DNA of 64,000 bases from Phycisphaerae bacterium (lineage in GTDB: Bacteria > Planctomycetota > Phycisphaerae > Phycisphaerales > UBA1924): positions 1-64,000 of the forward strand of contig PAKY01000006.1 of NCBI GenBank assembly GCA_002706885.1, in the 5' to 3' direction. Every line of letters starts with the position of its first letter. Position 1 is the first letter of the stretch. This document shows positions 49,780 to 57,939 of the stretch, piece after piece. Under the pieces are notes generated by a model. The model saw only the letters and a program-made list of their open reading frames with translations, was not told the origin of the DNA and ran no database searches. A program made the position numbers and the translations under genes.

Positions 49780-50532
49780 TCAGTGACCCGTGTACATTCC
49801 GAACCGGCGTTCGATCTCGGGCCAGTTCACGACGTTCATGAACGCGTCGACATAGTCAGCCCGCTTGTTCTGGTACTTCAGGTAGTACGCGTGCTCCCAG
49901 ACATCGATCCCCAGCAACGGTGAGACCCCGCTCACCGTCAGATCCTGATGCTTCTCCATTTGAATCACCATCAGCCGTCGCGCGATCGGCTCGTAGACCA
50001 GCCAGCCCCAGCCTGAGCCCTCCACCGCCTTCGATGCCCCCTTGAAGTGGGCGACGAATTGGCTGAATGAGCCGAAGTCCTGATCGATCCGCTCGCCCAG
50101 AGCCCCGCCAGGCCGCCCACCGCCGCCATCGCTCGACGGCGCCATACCGGTCCAGAAGAGCGTGTGATTGACGTGGCCCGACCCGTTGAACGCGAGCTCG
50201 CGCGACCAGTGCTTGATCAGCCCCGGGTCAGCCGAGCCGGTTCGGATGCCCTCAAGTTCGCCCAGCGCCTTGTTGAGGCCCTTCACGTAGCCCGCGTGGT
50301 GTTTGTCGTGGTGGATCGACATCGTCTGCTCGTCGATGTGCGGCTCCAGAGCCCCCGGTTCGTAGGGGAGCGGTGGGAGGGTGTATTCGCTCTTGGACTC
50401 GTCCCACCCGAGTTGATCGGCCGACAGCGCCGCTCGCGACCCGGCGAACGACCCCGCCATCGCCGCGGCGCTCAGCCCGCCGAGCGCGCCGAGCGCGGCG
50501 CGTCGGTTGATTCCGTTCGATTCGTTCGACAT
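49780..50532 (-). CDS. sodA: Iron/manganese superoxide dismutase with Tat signal
   Basis: 250 residues. The start MSNESNGINRRAALGALGGLSAAAMAGSFAGSRAAL carries a twin-arginine signal, so the enzyme is exported folded. EPHIDEQTMSIHHDKHHAGYV gives the first metal His; GSGHVNHTLFW, and DVWEHAYYLKYQNKRADYV give the other ligands (His, Asp, His). The metal (Fe or Mn) is not settled. SD GAAGGAG lies upstream of ATG 50532; an upstream frame start is not needed. It ends with the terminator at 49605. Confidence 0.93.
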   Translation of the reverse strand: MSNESNGINRRAALGALGGLSAAAMAGSFAGSRAALSADQLGWDESKSEYTLPPLPYEPGALEPHIDEQTMSIHHDKHHAGYVKGLNKALGELEGIRTGSADPGLIKHWSRELAFNGSGHVNHTLFWTGMAPSSDGGGGRPGGALGERIDQDFGSFSQFVAHFKGASKAVEGSGWGWLVYEPIARRLMVIQMEKHQDLTVSGVSPLLGIDVWEHAYYLKYQNKRADYVDAFMNVVNWPEIERRFGMYTGH

Positions 50533-50590
50533 CGCTGAAGCTCCTTCGTTTCCGGGGGCCGCTCGATCGACGGCGGCCCACAGAAAGAGC

Positions 50591-51184
50591 CTACGACTGT
50601 CGCCCCTCGATGGCTGCAATCAGCGCGACCGCTCCGATGAGCGACAGTTCATCCAGCGGCGAATCGTCCCGATGGACGGCAACCCCCATTTTGAAGATCA
50701 ACGGGTTGAAGTGCTGGCGAAACGTCGCGATGTGATCGCCCTTCGCGCCTCGGTTGAGGTGATACCGCTGAGGAAAGATCATCGCGGCGGACCCTCCGTA
50801 GCGGCGCACGAATGGGGCGACCGCTCCCCGCTCGGTGATGGTCGCGATCTGACTGTCTTCGGGGTCGAAAACCTTCCATTCATCGCGCACGAATGACGAC
50901 TTGATCCCCGATTGCTGGAGCGAACAGACCAGGTCGCCCTCGGGTGTGTGGACTTCGTATCTCGCGCCGATGTCGATGACCTGCTTCGTCCACAACCTGA
51001 GGAGCTCCGACGATTTCGTCTCGTCGGTATAGATCCGGATGTCCTCGCGGAACTCGAACGCCTTTTGGCGGCAGAACCCGATCACCCGTCCCTCGGCGTC
51101 GAGGACCTGAAACGACGCTCCGAAGACGGTGAGGACTTTCCGTCGGAGCGTGTACCGGTCACCACGCCTCGCGCGCCCAAGCAT
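50591..51184 (-). CDS. LURP-one-related (tubby-like, phospholipid scramblase-like) protein
   Basis: 197 residues from ATG 51184, preceded by GGAGAG. The beta-barrel pattern YTLRRKVLTVFGASFQVLDAEGRVIGFCRQKAFEFREDIRIYTD matches the LURP-one / tubby C-terminal fold family, and the hydrophobic last segment (LSLIGAVALIAAIEG) could be the central helix of that fold. Role unknown in bacteria. It sits upstream of sodA on the same strand, 58 nt away. Confidence 0.65.
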   Translation of the reverse strand: MLGRARRGDRYTLRRKVLTVFGASFQVLDAEGRVIGFCRQKAFEFREDIRIYTDETKSSELLRLWTKQVIDIGARYEVHTPEGDLVCSLQQSGIKSSFVRDEWKVFDPEDSQIATITERGAVAPFVRRYGGSAAMIFPQRYHLNRGAKGDHIATFRQHFNPLIFKMGVAVHRDDSPLDELSLIGAVALIAAIEGRQS

Positions 51185-51210
51185 GCGGTCTCTCCATTGA
51201 CTCACTGGCG

Positions 51211-51265
51211 GCGATAGAAAACGCCCCGATGACCCCCGCCGAGTTGGCGATGGTAACCGGGGCGT
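51211..51265 (-). terminator. Likely intrinsic terminator for tsf (minus strand)
   Basis: ACGCCCCG (51221-51228) pairs with CGGGGCGT (51258-51265); on the minus strand the stem is followed by TTTTC. The loop is 29 nt and can fold itself. Moderately strong. Confidence 0.55.
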
Positions 51266-51300
51266 CCATTCCTATGCGTGCTCTACGGTCGACCGCGGAC

Positions 51301-52116
51301 TTACTCGGCGGGCTCGCCGACTTCCCAGCGGTAGAACGCGGTGATCGTGCCCGGGGCGACGACGTCCTTGATGGTCTTGGACTCGTCCATCACGAACTTC
51401 TGCTCGAGCAGAGCGACCTCGGCGTAGAACTTCTTCATGCCGCCCTCGACCATCTTCTCGGCGATCTCCTGCGGCTTTCCAGATTCCATCGCCTGATCGA
51501 TGCGGAACTTCCGCTCCTTCTCGACCATCTCGGCGGGGACGTCGTCCTGGCTCACGCCGAGCGGACGCGGGACGGCGGCCGCCACGTGCATACCGACCTG
51601 GCGGAGGGTGTCCTCGCTCACGTCACCCTTGGCGGCGAGCAGGACGCCCGTCTTGCCGTCATGGTGAACGTACATGCCGAACACGGTGTCGCCGCCACCG
51701 ACCACGCGCCGGGCGCGGCCGAGCGAGATGTTCTCGCCCGTCGTGATCTTGATGTTGTCGACGAGCTTCTCCATGTCCTCCGTCGCCGCGATCGTGCCCT
51801 CATCGGGCGCGACGGCGGCCTGCTCGGCGAGCTTCTGGGCGGTGGCGACGAAGTCGTCGTTGCGGGCGGTGAAGTCGGTCTCGGCCTTGAGCTCGACGAT
51901 CGCCGCGGCGTCTCCGGTCTTGGCGATGGCGATGCGGCCCTCGCCCGCGGCGCGGTCGGCCCGCTTCTCCATCTTGCCCTTGAGCTGCTTGCGGAGGTGC
52001 TCCTCGGCGGCGTCGACGTCGCCGCCGACCTCCACGAGGGCCTTCTTGCAGGCCATCATCGAGAGGCCCGTGCGGTTCCGCAAGCTCATCACGTCTTTGG
52101 CGCTGATGTCGGCCAT
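51301..52116 (-). CDS. tsf: Elongation factor Ts
   Basis: 271 residues. The N-terminal UBA-like part (VMSLRNRTGLSMMACKKALVEVGGDVDAAEEHLRK) and VELKAETDFTARNDDF are signatures of EF-Ts. It recharges EF-Tu with GTP. It follows rpsB, the conserved neighbour, 78 nt downstream. Confidence 0.97.
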   Translation of the reverse strand: MADISAKDVMSLRNRTGLSMMACKKALVEVGGDVDAAEEHLRKQLKGKMEKRADRAAGEGRIAIAKTGDAAAIVELKAETDFTARNDDFVATAQKLAEQAAVAPDEGTIAATEDMEKLVDNIKITTGENISLGRARRVVGGGDTVFGMYVHHDGKTGVLLAAKGDVSEDTLRQVGMHVAAAVPRPLGVSQDDVPAEMVEKERKFRIDQAMESGKPQEIAEKMVEGGMKKFYAEVALLEQKFVMDESKTIKDVVAPGTITAFYRWEVGEPAE

Positions 52117-52194
52117 CTGTATCGTCTCCGAATCGTTTCTGGCGTCTTGTCTGTGGCGAGATCGCCGCTCCCGAGGCGAGCGGCGGTTCGTGCG

Positions 52195-53076
52195 TCAGTT
52201 GTCCGCGTTGGCGGGCTGGGGCTTGCCGGAGGCCGACCCGGCGGTGTCGCCGTCGCCCGAGCGAGAGGGCGAGTCGCCCTCCTTGGTGTCGCCGACGCTC
52301 GAGTCGTCCGCGCGGAACTGGGCCCGGCTGCTCCGCCGGCGCTGGGCCTCGCTCGAGGTCTCGGCGCCGTCGTCGCCGTCCTGACGCTGGGTCCGCTGCT
52401 GCTTGCCGTCCGCGATCGCGGCGCAGAGCTCGCGGACGATCACGTCGATCGAGCGCATCGAGTCGTCGTTGCCCGGGATCGGGATATCGGCGAGCTCGGG
52501 GTCACCGTCGGTGTCGATCAGGCAGATCGTCGTGATGCCGAGCTTACGGGCCTCCTTGAGGGCCGTCGTCTCGCGCCGCACGTCGATCGCGACCATCGCG
52601 CCCGGGAGCTTGTCCATGCCGCGGAGGCCGTCGAGGTTCCGCTTGATCTTCTTCATCTCGCGACGGAGCTGGCTCTCCATCTTCTTGGAGTAGCTCTGGA
52701 AGTTGTCGTCGCGCTCGATCTGCTCGAGCTCCTCGAGCCGCTTGAGGCGGGCGCGGATCGTGCGGAAGTTCGTCAGGGCACCGCCGAGCCAACGCTCGGT
52801 GACGTAGTGCATCCCGACCTCGCCGACGCGCTGCTCGATCACGCTCTTCGCCTGTCGCTTCGTGCCGACGAAGCAGACATCCTTGCCGCCCGCGACCGAC
52901 TGGGCGATGTATCGCTTGGCGAGCAGGAGGCCCTTGACGGTCTCCTTGATGTCCACGATGTGGATCCCGTTGCGCTTGCCGTAGATGTACGGCGCCATCT
53001 TCGGGTTCCATCCACCGGACCGCTGTCCGAAGTGAATACCGGCTTCGATCAGATCTTCAACGAGCTGGCTTGCCAT
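52195..53076 (-). CDS. rpsB: 30S ribosomal protein S2 with long C-terminal tail
   Basis: 293 residues. LVEDLIEAGIHFGQRSGGWNPKMAPYIYGKRNGIHIVDI is the uS2 start; VDVRRETTALKEARKLGI and GNDDSMRSIDVIVRELCAAI its end. The final ~70 residues (from about 225) are Asp/Ser/Arg-rich and low in complexity. ATG 53076 is the correct start for uS2; the longer frame is not needed. Confidence 0.97.
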   Translation of the reverse strand: MASQLVEDLIEAGIHFGQRSGGWNPKMAPYIYGKRNGIHIVDIKETVKGLLLAKRYIAQSVAGGKDVCFVGTKRQAKSVIEQRVGEVGMHYVTERWLGGALTNFRTIRARLKRLEELEQIERDDNFQSYSKKMESQLRREMKKIKRNLDGLRGMDKLPGAMVAIDVRRETTALKEARKLGITTICLIDTDGDPELADIPIPGNDDSMRSIDVIVRELCAAIADGKQQRTQRQDGDDGAETSSEAQRRRSSRAQFRADDSSVGDTKEGDSPSRSGDGDTAGSASGKPQPANADN

Positions 53077-53422
53077 CTGAGGCCTCTTTCTGGCAGCGAC
53101 ACCCGCGTGCTCGACCGGCGTGCGAAGCTCCCAGACAAACGGGATGCTCGCGAGGCACGCGACAGGGCGCTTCTGGGCCGCCGGACCCACCCGGGCCAGC
53201 GGCTATGTCCATGCTTACAAACGACGAGCCCTACGGCAGGACCCGGATCCTCCCCCACCAGTCCAGAGAAGGAACGAAGGATAGGCGCGTCTCTCGATCA
53301 GAGGGCCTGATCCGTCGACAACCGCCGATAGACCACGCTCCGCGCGGTAAAGTGTACGTCGTGCGTTAGTGCTCTCGGATCGACGTCAGGCGACCGAGAG
53401 ATCGCGACCGAAGGAGACGGGG
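53077..53422. other. 346-bp divergent non-coding region rpsB / hypothetical
   Basis: No gene is supported. It holds the promoters of rpsB-tsf (leftward) and of the secreted hypothetical (rightward, with a TAAAGT box at 53346-53351 as a possible -10 and the SD AAGGAG at 53411). A clear -35 is not seen on either side. Confidence 0.4.
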
Positions 53423-54514
53423 ATGACCGGCCAACGACTCGGAGCGATGCTCCTGGCAGTGCTTGTGATGGGCCCCGCAGCCGCTCCAGCGCCACCGTCA
53501 TATCCCCCAATCGAGGAATCATCTCCTGCCGTGCGGCGTGGCGGATCGCCAGAAGACCGAAACGCTGCGGTCGCGTACGCGCTCGCAATGTATCAGGCGC
53601 GGGCGCCTTCGCTGGCGAATGAGTGGCATGATCTAGCGAGTGGATTTCAGAGCGCGGCTACGGAGCCGGCGGCCGAGGCTTTGGCCGCGGCGCCGACGCT
53701 CTGGTTTGCGAACGCAGACCTCGTCGCCGCGAGCCGGCTAGAGCGATGCGACTGGCAATCCTCGGTCGAACTCGGCGTCCGCTGTTCGTTGCCGCATACG
53801 TACGTCATGGGTGATGTCCTTCAATTGCTTGTTGTGCAAGGCTTTGCATGTGAGGAGATTGACGGCGATGTCGACACGGCACTGATATCGTGGGCCGCGG
53901 CGCTCCGAGCGGCTGAACATCTCGCAAGTGGGGGCACGTTCGTTGAGTCACGCATTGCCATGCGATGGGCGCAGCGAATAGTGGCGATCGTCGAACAGCG
54001 GATCGACTTCGAGGACGTGTCGGCGGAGTCATTGACTGACTGGAGTCATGCTCTCGGGAGGTTCGATGCCGAGGACCCGTTCGGGACGCTGCTCGCCATT
54101 GAACGCGCGGTGGAGTGGGGCGTGAGGATCTCGGCGCTCGACGTTCTCGAGGCCGAGCGGATTGAGCAGAACGGCTTGGTCGGGTATTCGTTCGACGACA
54201 CACCGGTTCTGCCTCGTTCAGACGCTGAAGCAGAGAAGCTCCGGCGGCTGACCATCGCCGCCCGTCCCTGGAAGGCCGCTATGCGAGAGGCATGGCTCAG
54301 ACCGAGCGGCGACCTTGGAGATGACCATGCCGCGGCGGAACGTGCTGCGGGATTTGTGAATGCCGTCACCGCCGAAGCCCGGAGCGGCGAGTTTGGTGAC
54401 GCCGGAAGACTGATGCTCGTCAACGACTATGGCGCCGTGCGATCTGAGGAGCTTCGAGCGACCCGCTCGATCGGCCGGGCCCGTGCGGCCGTGCGCAAGG
54501 CGCGAGCCGAATAA
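53423..54514 (+). CDS. Secreted hypothetical protein
   Basis: 363 residues, ATG 53423 with AAGGAG nine bases upstream. A signal peptide (MTGQRLGAMLLAVLVMGPAAA, then a Pro/Ser-rich stretch) is followed by a mostly alpha-helical protein (WAAALRAAEHLASGG, DWSHALGRF and AVRKARAE). No motif I recognise. Its stop is 24 bp before thiG, but its GC and codon use look ordinary. Confidence 0.6.
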   Translation: MTGQRLGAMLLAVLVMGPAAAPAPPSYPPIEESSPAVRRGGSPEDRNAAVAYALAMYQARAPSLANEWHDLASGFQSAATEPAAEALAAAPTLWFANADLVAASRLERCDWQSSVELGVRCSLPHTYVMGDVLQLLVVQGFACEEIDGDVDTALISWAAALRAAEHLASGGTFVESRIAMRWAQRIVAIVEQRIDFEDVSAESLTDWSHALGRFDAEDPFGTLLAIERAVEWGVRISALDVLEAERIEQNGLVGYSFDDTPVLPRSDAEAEKLRRLTIAARPWKAAMREAWLRPSGDLGDDHAAAERAAGFVNAVTAEARSGEFGDAGRLMLVNDYGAVRSEELRATRSIGRARAAVRKARAE

Positions 54515-54527
54515 TCCGAACCGCGTC

Positions 54528-54533
54528 TACTGT
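54528..54533 (+). promoter_or_regulatory. Putative -10 element (TACTGT) before thiG
   Basis: TACTGT, TCCGA, then the ATG at 54539, a 5-nt gap. The gene upstream ends at 54514, so read-through transcription is also possible. Confidence 0.3.
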
Positions 54534-54538
54534 TCCGA

Positions 54539-55387
54539 ATGAACGTGCAAGCCTCATCCGAGCCCGGACTCGCTCCGCTTTCGCTCGCCCGTCAGACTTT
54601 CTCAAGCCGCCTCCTTGTCGGGACCGGCAAATACGCCTCCAACGACCTGATGCGGAACGCTCTCGACGCCTCGGGCTGTGAGATCGTCACGGTTGCTGTC
54701 CGGCGGGAGCGGTTGGTCAACGAGCGGGGCGAGAGCCTCCTCGATTTCATCGACACGTCGCGGTACACCATCCTCCCCAATACGGCGGGGTGCTTCGACG
54801 CGAAGGACGCGGTTCGCGTCGCTCGCCTTGGTCGCGACCTGCTCGATCAGCTCGGCAACCCCGGCAAGGACTGGGTGAAGCTCGAGGTCCTCGGCGACCG
54901 GAAGACGCTTCTCCCTGATCCGGTCGGCACCATCGAAGCCACCAAGGAACTCGTCGCCGATGGTTTCCAGGTGCTCGTTTACTCGAGTGACGATCCGATC
55001 AGCGCGGTCCGGCTCAAGGACGCCGGCGCCGCGGCGGTCATGCCCGCGGGCAGCCCCATCGGCAGCGGGCAGGGGGTCGTGAACCGGAACAACATCGTGC
55101 TCTGCCTCGACCTGCTCAAGGAGGGCGACGCGTCGTACCCCGTCATCGTCGACGCGGGGGTTGGGTCGGCGAGCGATGTGAGCGTTGCCATGGAGCTTGG
55201 CGCGGACGGCGTTCTCCTCAATACCGCCATCGCCCACGCCCGGGAGCCCGTCATGATGGCCCACGCGATGCGGAAGGCCTGCGAGTCGGGTCGCCAGAGC
55301 TACCTCGCGGGGCGGATCGAGAAGCGGCGCTACGCCACCGCCAGCAGCCCGATGGAAGGCACGATTACCTACATCCCTGGCGAGTAA
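54539..55387 (+). CDS. thiG: Thiazole synthase ThiG
   Basis: 282 residues. [14 protein letters not shown] opens it; [16 protein letters not shown] with the Schiff-base Lys, [32 protein letters not shown] and [34 protein letters not shown] are ThiG. It condenses dehydroglycine, 1-deoxy-D-xylulose-5-phosphate and ThiS thiocarboxylate into the thiazole. ThiS, ThiH and ThiF genes are not next to it. No TPP riboswitch is visible in front. Confidence 0.96.
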   Translation: MNVQASSEPGLAPLSLARQTFSSRLLVGTGKYASNDLMRNALDASGCEIVTVAVRRERLVNERGESLLDFIDTSRYTILPNTAGCFDAKDAVRVARLGRDLLDQLGNPGKDWVKLEVLGDRKTLLPDPVGTIEATKELVADGFQVLVYSSDDPISAVRLKDAGAAAVMPAGSPIGSGQGVVNRNNIVLCLDLLKEGDASYPVIVDAGVGSASDVSVAMELGADGVLLNTAIAHAREPVMMAHAMRKACESGRQSYLAGRIEKRRYATASSPMEGTITYIPGE

Positions 55388-55419
55388 GGGCGCAATCGAA
55401 CCGCCGGGGAGAGTGAACG

Positions 55420-56292
55420 TCAAAGAGACGCGATCGCCGCCGCGATCCGACCCGCCAGGGCGGCGTTGCTGACCGCAAGTTCGATATTCGTGGTCAGCGT
55501 GCGGCCGCCGGAGCGTTCGTGCAGAGCGGCCAAGACCGCGGGCGTGGCATCACGCCCGCTGGCGCCTGCAGTCGCTCTCTCCGCCTCGGCAAGCGCAACG
55601 TCGAACTCGGCTTGGGTGAAGGCGTGCGCCTCCGGGCAGGGGTTGCAGACAAGAACGCCGCGACCGATTCGAGCGAGTTCGGCGTGGACAAAGGCCGCGA
55701 GGTCAGCTTCGTCATCGAACCGGGCGTCGACCGGAAGGTCGGTCTCACGGACGTAGAACGCTGGGAAGCTGTCGGTCCGGTACCCAACGACTGGAACGCC
55801 GAGCGTTTCGAGCGCCTCGCGTGTCGACGCGACGTCGAGGATGCTCTTCACACCGCTGGCGACGACCGCAACCGGGAATCGGGTCAGCGCAGCCAAGTCC
55901 GCGCTGATGTCCAGACGGTCGCCGTAGCCCTTGTGAACACCCCCGATGCCGCCCGTCGCAAACACCTCCACGCCTGCGGCCGCAGCGAGCTCCATCGTGG
56001 CGGCAACGGTGGTCGCGCCGTGTGAGCGTCGATGGAGTGTCACGCCGAGGTTGGCTGTGTTCAGCTTGGGGACATGGTCGACTTCGAGCAGCAGTCGAAG
56101 CTCATCCGCTGTCATGCCGACGGTCGGCACGCCGCGGACGACGCCAACAAGGGCGGGCGACGCGCCCGACTGCTTGATCGCGTCGTCAATCCGAACAGCG
56201 AGAGCGGGGGCGTTCGCTTTGGGGACGCCGTGGCAAAGGAGGGTGGTTTCGAGGGCGACGGCGGCCGCGGTGACGCGGGATGTGACCTTCAC
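55420..56292 (-). CDS. psuG: Pseudouridine-5'-phosphate glycosidase
   Basis: 290 residues from GTG 56292; an in-frame TTG at 56364 would add 24 residues. VALETTLLCHGVP, VPTVGMTADEL, VPKLNTANLGVTLHRRSHGATTVAATM, VFATGGIGGVHKG and VVASGVKSILDVASTREALETLGVPVVGYRTDSFPAFY are PsuG signatures, with the Lys used in its imine mechanism in VKSILD. It splits pseudouridine 5'-phosphate into ribose 5-phosphate and uracil. No pseudouridine kinase is adjacent. Confidence 0.9.
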   Translation of the reverse strand: MKVTSRVTAAAVALETTLLCHGVPKANAPALAVRIDDAIKQSGASPALVGVVRGVPTVGMTADELRLLLEVDHVPKLNTANLGVTLHRRSHGATTVAATMELAAAAGVEVFATGGIGGVHKGYGDRLDISADLAALTRFPVAVVASGVKSILDVASTREALETLGVPVVGYRTDSFPAFYVRETDLPVDARFDDEADLAAFVHAELARIGRGVLVCNPCPEAHAFTQAEFDVALAEAERATAGASGRDATPAVLAALHERSGGRTLTTNIELAVSNAALAGRIAAAIASL

Positions 56293-56379
56293 GGCACGGC
56301 TCTCGTCGGGGAAAGGGGGGGTCAGAATGCCGGAACGCCCGCGGTCACGGGCGATCGGCGTCAATCGGTCGATCGCCGA

Positions 56380-56787
56380 TCAGGCGACGGCGTCCTTGAG
56401 GCCCTTGAGCGGGCGCACCTTGACGACGTTGCGGGCCGGCTTGGCCTTGAAGACGGTGGGCTCGCCCGTGAAGGGGTTGGTGCCCTTGCGAGCCTTGGTG
56501 GCGGGCTTGCGCTGGACGGTGACCTTCATCATGCCGGGGACGTTGAAGACGCCGCAGGCGTTCTTCTTGAGGTCGGCCTCGATCATGGCGCCCATGGTCT
56601 CGAAGACACTCGCCACTTCCTTGCGGCTGATGCCGACGCTGTCGGCGATGGTGGAGTAGATCTCCGACTTGGTGCGGGGCTTGTCCTTCGCGGCCGTGAT
56701 GCGCACCGGCTTGGCGACGGCGGCGGGCTTCGCCGCGGTCTTCTTGGTGGTCTTCTTCGCGGTCTTCTTGGCGGTTTTCTTGGCCAT
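56380..56787 (-). CDS. HU-family DNA-binding protein with lysine-rich N-terminal tail
   Basis: 135 residues. Residues ~1-35 repeat KKTAKK-type motifs, like histone H1 tails; from about 38 the HU fold follows (TKSEIYSTIADSVGISRKEVASVFETM, FNVPGMMKVTVQRK, KGTNPFTGEPTVFKAKPARNVVKVRPLKGLKDAV). HU proteins bend and coat DNA; tailed forms are found in planctomycetes and other phyla. SD GGAG lies upstream of ATG 56787; a TTG two codons earlier is in frame. Confidence 0.92.
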   Translation of the reverse strand: MAKKTAKKTAKKTTKKTAAKPAAVAKPVRITAAKDKPRTKSEIYSTIADSVGISRKEVASVFETMGAMIEADLKKNACGVFNVPGMMKVTVQRKPATKARKGTNPFTGEPTVFKAKPARNVVKVRPLKGLKDAVA

Positions 56788-56836
56788 CCTCAACTCCGAT
56801 CAATGTGGGGACGTTGGGCCTCGGTGACCCTTTGAA

Positions 56837-56894
56837 CGGCGGTTTTATCGGGTTTTTCTCCGCTGACCGGCAAAAACCCCGCAAAAAACCGCCG
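56837..56894. repeat. Long AT/GC-mixed inverted repeat in the HU / dehydrogenase gap
   Basis: CGGCGGTTTT (56837-56846) pairs with AAAACCGCCG (56885-56894), and CGGG plus five T (56849-56857) with five A plus CCCCG (56872-56881), leaving a 14-nt loop. About 20 pairs in total. It lies between the divergent promoters of HU and the 2-hydroxyacid dehydrogenase. Confidence 0.65.
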
Positions 56895-56941
56895 ATTCGC
56901 GCGTTTCGAGCCCTTTGGGGGCGGAAAACGCGGTTTCGCGC

Positions 56942-56947
56942 TACCTT
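56942..56947 (+). promoter_or_regulatory. Putative -10 element (TACCTT) for the dehydrogenase gene
   Basis: TACCTT, seven bases (GTGCGCC), then ATG 56955. No Shine-Dalgarno. It fits the leaderless pattern of other operon-leading genes. Confidence 0.4.
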
Positions 56948-56954
56948 GTGCGCC

Positions 56955-57935
56955 ATGACAGAGCCTTCCACGACCGCGCCGATCGTCGCCATCACGCGTG
57001 CTGTGCCGGGTGTCGCAGAGGTTCCAGGCGCGGATGTCCGCGTCCTCGGAGCCGGTCATCCGAAGCGAGATGACCTGCTCCAATTCGTTCGCGGCGCGAG
57101 CGTCGTCGTGAGCATGTTCAGTGACCGCGTGGACGCGGAACTGCTTGACGCCGCGGGCGACGGCCTCCGAGGCGTCTGCAATTTCGCTGTTGGGCACAAC
57201 AACATCGATCTCACGGCATGCGAGGAACGTGGCGTGACCGTCACCAATACGCCGGACGCCGTGACCGAGGGCACCGCGAACATCGCCTGGTCGCTGGTGC
57301 TCGCCGTGGCGAGGCGTGTGGTGGAGGGCGATCGGTATGTGCGCACAGGGGCGTGGGAGCGGGGCGGCCCGCTTGGAATGGGTGACTTTCTGGGGATGGA
57401 TCTGACCGGTAAGACGCTGCTCGTCGTCGGAGCGGGGCGGATCGGACTGGCCGTCGCCCATCGGGCGAGAGCCCACGGCATGCGCACCCTCTATGTCGCG
57501 CGGTCTCGAAAGTGGGCGTTCGAACTCGCTCCGGTGGCGGGGGAGTGGGTCAGCCTGGAGGAGGGGCTGAAGCGCGCGGACGTCGTGAGCCTCCATACCC
57601 CGCTGACGGACCAGACGCGACATCTGATCGGGGCGTCGGAACTGGCTCTCCTGAAGGAAACTGCGATCCTCGTCAACACCGCCCGAGGCCCGGTCGTCGA
57701 CGAAGCCGCTCTGGTCGAGGCGTTGCGTGCGAAGCGACTGTTTGGCGCGGGGCTCGATGTCCTCGAAGACGAGCCGCGAGGAGCGGCGGGCCTGTTCGAG
57801 TTGGACAGCGTCGTGCTGACACCCCACATCGGGTCGGCCGAGCGGCGGTACCGCGAGGCGATGACCGCGATGGTGTGCGAGAACGCCGACGCCATCCTAA
57901 ATGGCCGGCAGCCGCCCAATCTCGTGAGCCGATAG
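56955..57935 (+). CDS. NAD(P)-dependent D-2-hydroxyacid dehydrogenase
   Basis: 326 residues. The catalytic domain start (SMFSDRVDAELLDAAGDGLRGVCNFAVGHNNID), the Rossmann motif GKTLLVVGAGRIGLAVAHRARAHGM, NTARGPVVDE with catalytic Arg, LEDEP with Glu, and TPHIGSA with catalytic His, are the D-2-hydroxyacid dehydrogenase family. It is close to glyoxylate/hydroxypyruvate reductases and to SerA-like enzymes without ACT domain. The substrate is not decided. Confidence 0.85.
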   Translation: MTEPSTTAPIVAITRAVPGVAEVPGADVRVLGAGHPKRDDLLQFVRGASVVVSMFSDRVDAELLDAAGDGLRGVCNFAVGHNNIDLTACEERGVTVTNTPDAVTEGTANIAWSLVLAVARRVVEGDRYVRTGAWERGGPLGMGDFLGMDLTGKTLLVVGAGRIGLAVAHRARAHGMRTLYVARSRKWAFELAPVAGEWVSLEEGLKRADVVSLHTPLTDQTRHLIGASELALLKETAILVNTARGPVVDEAALVEALRAKRLFGAGLDVLEDEPRGAAGLFELDSVVLTPHIGSAERRYREAMTAMVCENADAILNGRQPPNLVSR

Positions 57936-57939
57936 CGCT

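Noticed and set aside
54515-54538. TPP riboswitch before thiG, or in the thiE-6PGL gap
   Set aside because: Only 24 and 59 nt are available and no riboswitch core motif is visible.
56826-56845. Partial similarity to a TPP riboswitch (ACCCTTTGAAC)
   Set aside because: The pairing partner and the CCTGATC part are absent, and the genes around (HU, dehydrogenase) are not thiamine genes.
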